IMG/VR virus record: IMGVR_UViG_3300008108_000455
Location: 1 to 31,638 of that record
Reading direction: 5' to 3' (one strand)
Length of the DNA: 31,638 bases
Source of the DNA: a virus
This document shows positions 17,704 to 25,766 of this stretch, one piece after another. Position numbers and translations under genes: made by a program. Each line of letters begins with the position of its first letter. Position 1 is the first letter of the stretch. The notes beneath the pieces were generated by a model. That model made no database searches. It saw only the letters and a program-made list of their open reading frames with translations, and was not told the origin of the DNA.

Positions 17704-19496
17704 TATTCTCTGATCTGTTCGATTGTGATGTTCACGTCTGGTTCAATGATATTTAATATCACATTCTGGATGGCAGTAATATCACGTGATCTTGGCTCAG
17801 CATAGATCTTTAAAGATGTACCAATATAATTTTGAACAGTAAAGTTTGTCAGCCTTACAACACCAGTATCATAATCAACTGTACCAACATCGACAATCTT
17901 CTTGTGATTTGCACCAACCGGAGTTACAATACGAACAACACCATCACCGTTGTCTTCTAGAATGCAGTTCTGAATTCCGGTATATGTGAATGGTGTTGAT
18001 GTAATACCATGTACGTCGATGATTGGATGCTCATCACCAAGCAAAGGAATTTCCTGAGTAAGTGGAGACTTGAAATCGATTGTTAGATTCAAAGGAACAC
18101 CAAGATCTGGAGTTAGATACTTCACAAGATTCACTTCTGTTTCGTTACTAATAACGCTAGCATCTGTAGCATCGATAGCTTGAACCATTTTTGAGTATCT
18201 GAATGTTTTTGCAAAGCTATTTAGATTTGTTGATGCATAGTTTAGAATAGCATCAATTGCATATGCACGAAGATCTTCTGGATTTAGACCAGTTCTGTTA
18301 ATGTTATATCGAACAGTACTATCAATCTTAAGATATGTATAATCAGGAGTTACAAAGAGTGGTTCCATTGCTACAGAAGAACGCGAACGAAGGAATCTTC
18401 TGTATTCGTCTTCTTTAATCTTTGGTAGACCATCAACATCTGTCAGATCAACTGAAACAAAGATACGACCAAACTGTGGAGGTGTTGCATCCTCGCCACC
18501 GTATGCAGTCACCGCATTAATCTCTGGATAGTTGGCCTTCAATAGATTTTCATAATCTTCAGCAGTCACAGCACGTTCTTGAGTCGTGAAAGCTCTTGGT
18601 GCATTAAACTTGATTGAGTTCAGATCTTCTGCAACGGTTCCATCTGCGGCTGCTGATAATGTTGTAATAGCTACATTGGCTTCATTATCAATACGAGCAG
18701 CATTAATAAATCTAAATGCGCCATTTGGAAGTTCACCATTTGATGTTCTGTATTCGATTACTACAATCGAGTTATTCTTTGGTTTGCGACCAACAACACC
18801 GTCACCAAATACTACTTCATATATATCACCAACTGCTGGTTGTAAAAAGAATACTTTGGCATTTTCATCATGACCAAATAGCGAAGTAGCACGTGAATAT
18901 TCTAGTGTTGTAGATCCATTGTCTTCAAGTATAGTAACAGTAACGCTGGAAATGTCAACGGTTTTGTTGTTAATCTTATAAATTAATGGATTGCCATAAT
19001 CTACGGCATATGTGTCTGTAAGATAAACACCTTCATAGATATCAATAGATTCACTTACAAAAGAACTATTTGTTTTTGTAGTAAGTACTACGTTTTCATT
19101 TGTAGTAAACGTATAAGAAAAATCATTCACTCTTGAAATAAAGGTTGTGCCTTTAGGAACTACAACTGAGTTCTTTGTAGTATCCGTTGGAGTAATTCTC
19201 AGTTGAACTTTTGCTTTGGATGATGTAAAAGAACGAGGAAGATAGTTCAATTCTTTTGCGTGTGAAACTACGCTATCACGAAGTCTTGCACTATCAAGAA
19301 ACATCTCATTGCCAACCATGTTCATATAAAAAGCATTTTGGTATGTGTTATAAGAAAGCAGGTCTATAAGCACTGACATGTTACTAGAATCAAAATCATA
19401 ATCCTTGAACTCAGTCTGTTCTTGGAGATATGCTTTTAATGATGTCTTGTAAGACGCAAAGTCTAACTGTGTTAGTATGATACTTGAATTAGCCAT
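17703..19496 (-). CDS. 6: Baseplate wedge protein gp6
   Basis: A 597-residue protein (T4 gp6 is 660). The N-terminus LTQLDFASYKTSLKAYLQEQ followed by FDSSNMSVLIDLLSYNTYQN is the conserved gp6/J-like wedge opening. Further on, RAFTTQERAVTAEDYENLLK and INAVTAYGGED are typical of the baseplate J-like core. gp6 dimers join neighbouring wedges into the ring around the hub and drive sheath contraction. The gene is coupled to gp25 upstream (shared TAATG at 19496) and to gp7 downstream (TAATG at 17703). The order gp25-gp6-gp7-gp8 is close to that of T4. No frame problem was seen. Confidence 0.9.
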   Translation of the reverse strand: MANSSIILTQLDFASYKTSLKAYLQEQTEFKDYDFDSSNMSVLIDLLSYNTYQNAFYMNMVGNEMFLDSARLRDSVVSHAKELNYLPRSFTSSKAKVQLRITPTDTTKNSVVVPKGTTFISRVNDFSYTFTTNENVVLTTKTNSSFVSESIDIYEGVYLTDTYAVDYGNPLIYKINNKTVDISSVTVTILEDNGSTTLEYSRATSLFGHDENAKVFFLQPAVGDIYEVVFGDGVVGRKPKNNSIVVIEYRTSNGELPNGAFRFINAARIDNEANVAITTLSAAADGTVAEDLNSIKFNAPRAFTTQERAVTAEDYENLLKANYPEINAVTAYGGEDATPPQFGRIFVSVDLTDVDGLPKIKEDEYRRFLRSRSSVAMEPLFVTPDYTYLKIDSTVRYNINRTGLNPEDLRAYAIDAILNYASTNLNSFAKTFRYSKMVQAIDATDASVISNETEVNLVKYLTPDLGVPLNLTIDFKSPLTQEIPLLGDEHPIIDVHGITSTPFTYTGIQNCILEDNGDGVVRIVTPVGANHKKIVDVGTVDYDTGVVRLTNFTVQNYIGTSLKIYAEPRSRDITAIQNVILNIIEPDVNITIEQIRE

Positions 19497-19927
19497 TATC
19501 TCGCTCTGTACAGTGTGAGGTTAAGAGTTACCGGATTAACATTATTTATTACTTCAAAAACGATGAATACATCATATGCTTGGCGAGCTTCAAATGGATA
19601 AATCTCAACGCTAAGAACTCGTGCTCTTTTTTCAAATTTAGAAATAGTATCTTCAATCATGTCTTTCATGCGAATGGAAGTTGTTTCCACCATTGGCTCG
19701 AAAAGCAATGATCGAATATTGCATCCAACTTCAGGCTGAAAAAAGCGTTCGCCTTTATCAGTTTGAATAAGATTTCGAATTGATCTCTTGACAGACTCTT
19801 CGTTTACGTATTTTACTAAACGCTTGTTCTGAGGATGCGCGTTGAAGTTATTATAGAAGTCACTATAATAAGGTTCGCCGGTCTTCTCGGTCCTAGTAAT
19901 CCTATCAATTCTAGAAATGTCTGCCAT
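19496..19927 (-). CDS. 25: Baseplate wedge protein gp25
   Basis: A 143-residue protein, close to T4 gp25 (132). The core NLIQTDKGERFFQPEVGCNI and then RSLLFEPMVE is the gp25-family signature (an arginine/glutamate core also seen in type VI secretion TssE). gp25 binds gp6 and gp53 at the inner wedge and helps trigger sheath assembly. The ATG at 19927 follows AAAGAGAATTAG, and a possible late promoter lies immediately upstream. The stop overlaps the gp6 start. Confidence 0.93.
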   Translation of the reverse strand: MADISRIDRITRTEKTGEPYYSDFYNNFNAHPQNKRLVKYVNEESVKRSIRNLIQTDKGERFFQPEVGCNIRSLLFEPMVETTSIRMKDMIEDTISKFEKRARVLSVEIYPFEARQAYDVFIVFEVINNVNPVTLNLTLYRAR

Positions 19928-19944
19928 CTAATTCTCTTTATTTT

Positions 19945-19952
19945 TATTTATT
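19945..19952 (-). promoter_or_regulatory. Possible T4-type late promoter ahead of gp25
   Basis: AATAAATA on the minus strand (one mismatch from TATAAATA), overlapping the stop codon of the upstream gene. The resulting leader would be only about 10-15 bases. Confidence 0.35.
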
Positions 19953-21219
19953 CTACGTAAATGACTTCTACACAATCTGGAAGTAAGTTCTCAATTAAAC
20001 TGCCAAAACTAAAGATTGGTGGTAAGAGTATGCTCAGTACTTCACATTCAGTTAGTGGATTCTTACCAGAAAGAATATCTGCTACTCTTTTAATAATCTT
20101 GAAGATCTTACCAACAATAGGAAACTGCTCTAAGATATAACCAGGAGCTTTGGTAATAATCTCATTAATCTTGACAATCAATCCACCCTTAAAGAATCTA
20201 CGAGCTTTAGCAATCAGTTCTTTTACCTTATCTTCGATCTCATGGAAGTCGCCTACCTTAATAATGATATCTTTTTTATTTGGATCAATATCAATCAAAT
20301 CTCCTACAGTGCCAATAAGAGGAATTTGAATTGATAAAATTTGATCGATAGCTTCGTCTAAGATTTTTTGACCAAGGTCTTCAACTGCTTTACCTGATAA
20401 GACGTCTTCTTTCGCTTTCTTAATCTTGGCTTTGTACTCGGCCACCAGTTTATCAAAAGCTTGTTCAACAGTAATGGTAGGATCTACTGCAGCAGAAACG
20501 AGATCGTAAATTGGCTTACCAATAATTGGAATAGCTTTCACAGCCTTTCCAATAGCATCTGCTACAGATCCAATGAAGTCATTAATAAGATTGTTGAACC
20601 AATTCTTTATTTTGTGCCAAGTTTCTTCGGCCTCAAGGTCTGGTGATTTGACTCCTAGATCGCCATTGTATGTCGATTCAATACCGAGAAAGTCTTTAAC
20701 GGCTTCAATGTCTTCCTTGATAGCCAGCTTTACTTTTCTTTGGCCTTCTTTTGTAAACAGATCTGCAATTACTGGATCATATTCATAAGGATTTCCTTGT
20801 TCATCAATAAGAGTTGCTACTCCAATAAAAGGAATCGGCACTTCAAATGGATTCGGTATTCCTAATAATTCAATTAGATCAAGTAATATTTCAGAAACTT
20901 TCTTTTGAAAGTATTCTTCAATGTCTTTACCAAGTTCACGAGCTCGATATCTAAGTTCAAGTTCTTTTGACTTTAGTTTATCAAGTGGTTTTGTTGTAAT
21001 AGAATCAAGTGGTTTAATTACTTCTTCAATTGCAATTGCTGCAGCAAGAATTGCAAGAGTACATTCATCATCTAAATCTACACTCGTAACAGATAAATTG
21101 AGTCTGCCAATAGTTCTACCAACATTCTTGAAATAAGCATCTAAGTCTTTCTTACTCACCTTACCATCAGGAGAGCATTCTAACTTTGGAATCTTTGGTA
21201 GTTCAATAACAACAGACAT
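19948..21219 (-). CDS. Helical protein of unknown function between gp5 and gp25
   Basis: A 423-residue protein coupled to gp5 by TAATG at 21219. I do not recognise a named family. It is Lys/Glu/Ile/Leu-rich and mostly helical, with no signal peptide. Four recurring Pro/Gly motifs interrupt the helices: VPIPFIGVATLI, AIPIIGKPIYDLV, QIPLIGTVGDLI and QFPIVGKIFKII. The C-terminus is short and strand-like (LLPDCVEVIYVE). Two Cys lie near the ends (ECS, DECT) and two near the C-terminus. Its position between spike and wedge genes suggests a hub component, for example a helical plug or gp28/gp29-type element, but that is inference. T4 has no gene here that it clearly matches. Confidence 0.6.
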   Translation of the reverse strand: MSVVIELPKIPKLECSPDGKVSKKDLDAYFKNVGRTIGRLNLSVTSVDLDDECTLAILAAAIAIEEVIKPLDSITTKPLDKLKSKELELRYRARELGKDIEEYFQKKVSEILLDLIELLGIPNPFEVPIPFIGVATLIDEQGNPYEYDPVIADLFTKEGQRKVKLAIKEDIEAVKDFLGIESTYNGDLGVKSPDLEAEETWHKIKNWFNNLINDFIGSVADAIGKAVKAIPIIGKPIYDLVSAAVDPTITVEQAFDKLVAEYKAKIKKAKEDVLSGKAVEDLGQKILDEAIDQILSIQIPLIGTVGDLIDIDPNKKDIIIKVGDFHEIEDKVKELIAKARRFFKGGLIVKINEIITKAPGYILEQFPIVGKIFKIIKRVADILSGKNPLTECEVLSILLPPIFSFGSLIENLLPDCVEVIYVE

Positions 21220-21923
21220 TAACCATTCAGTCCAATAACCGCACCACGAATATTCACAACACCGGATTTTGAAACTAAATCAATATCTTTATCCGATGTG
21301 ATTTGAATCTTACCTTCATTGGCAAGAATTTGTAAATCACCCTTCACAACACTGATTGCATGATCGTTCATAGTTACACTCACAGAGTCTTTCACAGACT
21401 TAGTAATAATCGATCCATCTGGAAAGATCTCTACATAAGATCCAGACTTATGGTAAATGTGAATACGTTCTGCTTTTGGTGTATCATCGAGTTCTAATAC
21501 GTGACCAGAGGTTGTAGTAATCGTTTTATTGTGTGGATACTTTGCAGCATACTCAGTTTTCTTCTCACCGAGTTCTTCAATATATTCCTTATCAACCGGA
21601 CCTTTTTCTCTAGCATACCTGGAAATCGAATGGTTGTTATCATCCTGTGCATATGCAATGGTACCAACTACATATGACAGAGCATCATTGATTTTGAATC
21701 CCAACACCTTTGAATCTACTGTAAGTCCATGTGGACTCATTCCCACGCCTTTTGCATTTGCACTGGCTGGAGACATAAGAACATGAGACCAGAATAGGTT
21801 GTCTGGGTTTTCACGATATTTACCTACAGAGTGGCCAAGCACTTCTTCAACCTGAACTCTACCAAGCTTTTCAGGATCGTCGATGCTATGAATCTTTCCT
21901 TCAAACCACTTTTGGATATCCAT
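21219..21923 (-). CDS. 5: Baseplate hub spike gp5-like, lacking lysozyme domain
   Basis: A 234-residue protein (T4 gp5 is 575). Residues 1 to about 115 fit an OB-fold: WFEGKIHSIDDPEKLGRVQV, then FWSHVLMSPAS and ALSYVVGTIAYAQ. From about residue 140 comes a VgrG/gp5C-like strand series (TTTSGHVLELDDTPKAERIH, SGSYVEIFPDGSI, GDLQILANEGKIQITSDKDI). The central lysozyme domain of T4 gp5 is absent, so this is a piercing spike without its own muralytic activity. It follows the gp27-like gene, its usual partner, by 10 bases. AAGGAAG precedes the ATG. No PAAR-tip gene is seen next to it. Confidence 0.85.
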   Translation of the reverse strand: MDIQKWFEGKIHSIDDPEKLGRVQVEEVLGHSVGKYRENPDNLFWSHVLMSPASANAKGVGMSPHGLTVDSKVLGFKINDALSYVVGTIAYAQDDNNHSISRYAREKGPVDKEYIEELGEKKTEYAAKYPHNKTITTTSGHVLELDDTPKAERIHIYHKSGSYVEIFPDGSIITKSVKDSVSVTMNDHAISVVKGDLQILANEGKIQITSDKDIDLVSKSGVVNIRGAVIGLNG

Positions 21924-21933
21924 TATATCTTCC

Positions 21934-23211
21934 TTATATTAACTTAACTGTTGGCAATTCGCCATAGATACCATCTTTTACAATTTCAAGTGCTTGTAAA
22001 TACTGAGCGTTTTCATTGAAGTTTAGAATGTGGCGACATGACGTTACTAGATAATTACCAGCCAGAGTCTTACTTGATTCTCTGTAAGCGTTGTTTTCAC
22101 CTGTAGTCAAACCATCATGAATTGGAATGTCTGCAGTAATTACATCACCAACAGTAATTGTTGAATCTCCGTAGATTGTAATATGAGCAATAGTATTTAA
22201 AAGATGCGCCATATAATATAGTCTAACAGCTTCAGCATTTCCACTGTCAGATTCTTCTACGGTAGGATCGTAGTATGTTAACTTACATGTGGTTTCATTT
22301 TCAGATAAATCATTCTGTGTTTTGGCAGAAAGATTAATCGAACCTTCGTTTAAGTTTACAAAGTCCAGCTTTGTAGAATCAACTTCGATGTCTTCAACTT
22401 CACCTGTAATGATATTCTTTCTTTTAATAAGAACTTTACCAGCACCAATTGCACGGGCAGCCGCTTGACCACCGGTTTGAACTACTTTACAAGCAAGAAT
22501 GTTTCTCCACTTTGAAGCAGTGATATCTGCTTCTCCAACTGGCATCTGAACAAAGTACTTATCACCAATCTTGTCTTTGCCTTCTTTAATCAAAGCTTCA
22601 AAAGACTTGAAGTGATATCCCTTACTGTTTTCAAAGAAAGTAAAGCAATGGCCCTTATAAGTACTCGACATTGCTTTCAAACGAATCTTATCAATTGCCA
22701 CAAATGGATTCAGTCCGGTAAAATTAAAAGCTTGAAGTCCTTGGGTTTTCTCGAAGAATAGTGGTTTACTACTATCTAAGATACTTAGATGTTCTCGAAT
22801 TGCTGTTTCACATTCGATTTTGGATTTCACATAAGGAGCATTCTTAATCTGTGTTGATTTAATAGCTTCTTTTGAAACACAAACCAAGGTGAACACAACA
22901 CCTTTATCATCTGGTAAAACAGTGCTCGGGTTTTGTTCTACGGGATAGAATTCATACTTGACAGAAGCTTCTGCATTGTCTTCATATGTAGTATAATTGA
23001 TACTAATCTTTTGATCTAAAAAGTTAAAGTGACCGAACAATCCTATACGATCAACAATAATAAATTCAGCAATAGTTGTAGACTCTAGAACATTTTCATA
23101 GATGTCGGCTCGAGAACAATATGGTCCCAAGTGAATAATTCTACCAGTAGAAGTGGTGAGCTCAAACGTGTTTAGTTTGAACTGGCCTTCCCGCATAGAA
23201 ACAGTCGTCAT
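21934..23211 (-). CDS. 27: Baseplate hub protein gp27-like
   Basis: A 425-residue protein (T4 gp27 is 391) directly before the gp5-like spike. It begins MTTVSMREGQFKLNTFELTT and has a tube-like N-terminal part (IAEFIIVDRIGLFGHFNFLD). The C-terminus (ITVGDVITADIPIHDG, LAGNYLVTSCRHILN, YLQALEIVKDGIYG) fits the hub-domain ending of gp27/gpD-type proteins, where the last strands report on ligand-binding beta barrels. gp27 forms the trimeric cup that holds gp5 and connects to the tube. The start overlaps the gp53 stop as ATGA. The assignment rests on position and overall pattern more than on a single signature. Confidence 0.75.
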   Translation of the reverse strand: MTTVSMREGQFKLNTFELTTSTGRIIHLGPYCSRADIYENVLESTTIAEFIIVDRIGLFGHFNFLDQKISINYTTYEDNAEASVKYEFYPVEQNPSTVLPDDKGVVFTLVCVSKEAIKSTQIKNAPYVKSKIECETAIREHLSILDSSKPLFFEKTQGLQAFNFTGLNPFVAIDKIRLKAMSSTYKGHCFTFFENSKGYHFKSFEALIKEGKDKIGDKYFVQMPVGEADITASKWRNILACKVVQTGGQAAARAIGAGKVLIKRKNIITGEVEDIEVDSTKLDFVNLNEGSINLSAKTQNDLSENETTCKLTYYDPTVEESDSGNAEAVRLYYMAHLLNTIAHITIYGDSTITVGDVITADIPIHDGLTTGENNAYRESSKTLAGNYLVTSCRHILNFNENAQYLQALEIVKDGIYGELPTVKLI

Positions 23212-24029
23212 CTCTTAATTAACTCAACAAATTGCTTTTCAATGTCTGGCAAATAACTTGCTTTAATAATATTCACATATCTCTTTAGTTCGTTTTGCTC
23301 TTCTTCATAATCATATGCTGTTACAGGCGACCAGAAAGAAGCTTCTAAATCCGAAATATTTTTACTAAGAATTGTAGCAGAAGTAATACCATCTGCAGTG
23401 TTAGCAACAAACGCTCCAGTAATATGCTGAAGTGTGATTGAATTATCATCAGCATTCTTTAGAATGACAGTTCCTTCAGCATCGTCTTGCTCGATAACGT
23501 CTCCAACGTTGAAGTTATCAAGATTGCTGGTAATCACTAACTTTACAATCTGGTTTGTTGAAACTGTCCAATCTTCTTTTACTCTTTCGTAACCGACAAT
23601 CTGGCTGGTATTGTTTAGTTTAGGCTTCCAGTATTTTTTAATTACTGGTTGAAGATTATCATATACTGATTCGTTAATTAAACTCTCGTCTGACGACCAA
23701 TCGTTTCTATAGAAAAGTATATTTCTTCTGGCAATAGTAGTTGATCCGTATTTTGCAGTAATGTAACTTTGAAAGTCTTCTGCCGATCTGTAATAATCGT
23801 GATACGGATCTATTACTCCATTCGACAAATAAATCAACCAGTCATAATATGGCGAGTTATAGTAGTTGTTTGAAATAATATCCGGTCTAGAAGAACCTTC
23901 TTCTAGAACATAGTCAAAATTAGAGTAAATGTCTCTCTTTGAAGAATCAATAAAATCAACTCGTGCTAAAATATTCTTAGCAACCTTACCATCATATTCT
24001 ACAACTGGAAATCTGTTAAAGTATTTCAT
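23208..24029 (-). CDS. 53: Baseplate wedge protein gp53
   Basis: A 273-residue protein (T4 gp53 is 196). The N-terminus MKYFNRFPVVEYDGKVAKNI is the gp53 family pattern, followed by DVLEEGSSRPD-type and YYNSPYYDWLIYLSNGVIDP segments. gp53 binds gp6/gp25 at the inner wedge and locks wedges around the hub. Compared with T4, the extra length sits at about residues 160-225 and is a beta-like insert of the pattern FNVGDVIEQDDAEGTVI...LQHITGAF. The start overlaps the gp48 stop (ATGA) and the stop overlaps the gp27 start. Confidence 0.88.
   Translation of the reverse strand: MKYFNRFPVVEYDGKVAKNILARVDFIDSSKRDIYSNFDYVLEEGSSRPDIISNNYYNSPYYDWLIYLSNGVIDPYHDYYRSAEDFQSYITAKYGSTTIARRNILFYRNDWSSDESLINESVYDNLQPVIKKYWKPKLNNTSQIVGYERVKEDWTVSTNQIVKLVITSNLDNFNVGDVIEQDDAEGTVILKNADDNSITLQHITGAFVANTADGITSATILSKNISDLEASFWSPVTAYDYEEEQNELKRYVNIIKASYLPDIEKQFVELIKR
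23350..23550 (-). repeat. Inserted beta module in gp53
   Basis: Encodes about 65 residues, LVITSNLDNFNVGDVIEQDD through ITLQHITGAFVANTADGI. The pattern (VGD-x-I, G-x-V, L-x-H-x-x-G-x-F) matches modules in gp7 such as LSIGDTVSRYIGGT...VMISHVNGVF. Confidence 0.5.
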
Positions 24030-25279
24030 CGATTATTTGCTCCTGCAGCACCTTCGGCAAATGCACTCATTACTCCACTTACACCAGTTTCAACCAAGCG
24101 TTTTGCTTCTGCTACACCAGGAAGACGATCTGATCCACTGTCAGCCATTTTAACAATCTTAGTAGCACCATCTTCTCTTTCAGGAGTTCCAGCTCCAACA
24201 CCATATTTGTTGGCTGTCTGGATTTCAGTTTCAATGAGCTCAATAGATAGTTGAATCATTGTTGGTTGCTTTGTGCCATGGAAAAATGATGGCAAACCTT
24301 GTGGAGCATAATTGATACTCACATCCTTTACCATACACGTATTAAATTTAATAAGGTCGCTGATCTCTGATGGAACAAATTTAATGTCAACCAGTGGAGG
24401 ATATTGAAGAACAGGTGTACCAAGTTTACTAAATGCAGGTAAGCAATTTTGCTTGAAAAGATCAATCATAGCTCTTAATGATCTACTTTCATCTGCATTT
24501 CTTGGTGTGAATGTCCATTGGAAACTATGGTTTCTTAATTCAACACCTTCAAAGATTGCTTGCATGTGAGGGTTAGGAATAGCACCGGCCAGTTGTCCAA
24601 GAATTTCTCCACCTTGAGCAGAGAGTTCGCCAATTTTAGTAACAGCAGCATTGTACAATAGAGCATCTAACTGTGAGTTTGCTCTTGCACCATTTCCACC
24701 AGCAGCTGTAAATCCAACATCAGCCAAACCACCAGCAAATCCTTGTGCACTTGACTTTACATTAATTCCAAACTGCTCTTTAATTTCTCTTGGAATAGGA
24801 ACCGCAAAGGTATCATATGGTACCAGTTCTGCGTTATAATGAGGATTTGGTCTTTTATATTGCTTAAATCGCATAAGCATATAGTACTCGCCAAGTCTCT
24901 CTGGGAACTGATAAAACTTTTCTCTGTTTGCTGCACCACCAGTGGAAATGTTTTTAGTAGCGTCTGATGCGCTTTCACCTCCGGTTTTAGCGGTCATGTT
25001 CTCGACAATATATCGAGGAGCCAAACGATTCTGTTCCGCTTTTGAATCTCTAAAGAAATCGTCTTCAGCACCATTGGCCTTGGCATCACCAAAGCGAGAT
25101 ACGAAGTTAGATACGCCAGAAGAAGACAAACCTATTTTGCTTAGGCCTTTACCAATTAGATCTTCTACAGTGTTTTCTAGTTTTTGTTCAAGCTTATTCA
25201 CGGCTTTATCAAGCAGGCGATTAGCAATTCCGCCACCATTCTTTTTAAAGCTTTTGATATTAAGATTGATAAGTGCCAT
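24026..25279 (-). CDS. 48: Baseplate tail-tube cap gp48
   Basis: A 417-residue protein (T4 gp48 is 364). The start chosen is ATG 25279 (MALINLNIKSFKKNGGG): it has the AAGAGAAG ribosome site and follows the consensus late promoter at 25309-25316, whereas a longer in-frame reading would begin upstream of the promoter. Residues 1-110 are low-complexity and amphipathic. The tube-like part contains IPNPHMQAIFEGVELRNHSF, FTPRNADESRSLRAMIDLFK and VDIKFVPSEISDLIKFNTCM, which fit gp48-type caps. gp48 sits on the gp27 hub and, with gp54, seeds gp19 tube polymerisation. It is the first gene of the minus-strand block; its stop overlaps the gp53 start. Confidence 0.82.
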   Translation of the reverse strand: MALINLNIKSFKKNGGGIANRLLDKAVNKLEQKLENTVEDLIGKGLSKIGLSSSGVSNFVSRFGDAKANGAEDDFFRDSKAEQNRLAPRYIVENMTAKTGGESASDATKNISTGGAANREKFYQFPERLGEYYMLMRFKQYKRPNPHYNAELVPYDTFAVPIPREIKEQFGINVKSSAQGFAGGLADVGFTAAGGNGARANSQLDALLYNAAVTKIGELSAQGGEILGQLAGAIPNPHMQAIFEGVELRNHSFQWTFTPRNADESRSLRAMIDLFKQNCLPAFSKLGTPVLQYPPLVDIKFVPSEISDLIKFNTCMVKDVSINYAPQGLPSFFHGTKQPTMIQLSIELIETEIQTANKYGVGAGTPEREDGATKIVKMADSGSDRLPGVAEAKRLVETGVSGVMSAFAEGAAGANNR

Positions 25280-25308
25280 TGGCTTCTCTTCTTTGAAAGT
25301 TCTCCTCT

Positions 25309-25316
25309 TATTTATA
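25309..25316 (-). promoter_or_regulatory. T4-type late promoter for the baseplate block
   Basis: Exact TATAAATA on the minus strand, 30 bases upstream of the gp48 ATG, leaving a leader of roughly 23 bases with AGAGGAG and AAGAGAAG purine tracts. It shares a 12-base palindrome with the plus-strand promoter. Confidence 0.75.
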
Positions 25317-25320
25317 AATA
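25313..25320 (+). promoter_or_regulatory. T4-type late promoter for gp4
   Basis: Exact TATAAATA on the plus strand, ending only 5 bases before the gp4 ATG. T4 late transcripts start about 6-7 bases after the element, so this transcript would be leaderless or nearly so. Confidence 0.65.
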
Positions 25321-25325
25321 GCTCT

Positions 25326-25766
25326 ATGGCGTACAAAGGCTTTTTCAAACCACTTAACCCTTCGAAATACAGAGGTGATCCCACGAACATTGTTTATCGT
25401 TCGCGTTGGGAACTTGTTTACATGTCTCGATTAGACAAAGATCCGAGTATTGTTGAATGGTCTAGTGAAGAACATGTGATTCCGTATCGTTCTCCAATTG
25501 ATAATAGGATGCATCGATACTTTGTAGACTTCTATATTAAGAAGAAGATGCCAGATGGCAAGACAAGAGTTGCACTCATCGAGATTAAACCAAAAGCCCA
25601 GACACGCCCGCCAGCTGTAATAAATAAACCAAATAAGCGTTACATTAATGAAGTGATGACGTGGGGCGTAAATGAAGCCAAGTGGAAAGCAGCTACGGCG
25701 TTTTGTAAAGATCGTGGTTGGAATTTCGAGATATTAACAGAAGATCACCTTAATCTAAAGTTTTAG
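25326..25766 (+). CDS. 4: Head-completion protein gp4 (nuclease-like)
   Basis: A 146-residue protein matching T4 gp4 (150) along its length: MAYKGFFKPLNPSKYRGDP, SRWELVYMSRLDKDPSIVEW, RYFVDFYIKKK, IEIKPKAQTRPP, RYINEVMTWGVNEAKWKAA and WNFEILTEDHL all have direct counterparts in T4 gp4. The E (RWE), D (FVD) and E-x-K (IEIK) pattern fits a TnsA-like/restriction-type nuclease fold. In T4 gp4 is needed to complete the filled head before tail joining. The start at 25326 is fixed by the conserved MAY opening; there is no Shine-Dalgarno sequence before it and a late promoter abuts it. Its 3' end overlaps the opposing NUMOD3 gene by 17 bases. Confidence 0.95.
   Translation: MAYKGFFKPLNPSKYRGDPTNIVYRSRWELVYMSRLDKDPSIVEWSSEEHVIPYRSPIDNRMHRYFVDFYIKKKMPDGKTRVALIEIKPKAQTRPPAVINKPNKRYINEVMTWGVNEAKWKAATAFCKDRGWNFEILTEDHLNLKF

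Noticed and set aside
24942-25325. Upstream in-frame extension of gp4
   Set aside because: It would overlap gp48 in antisense and run through the palindromic promoter. The conserved MAY opening of gp4 fixes the start at 25326.
25280-25390. 37-residue N-terminal extension of gp48
   Set aside because: It begins upstream of the late promoter at 25309-25316 and inside gp4 antisense. The ATG at 25279 has the proper ribosome site.
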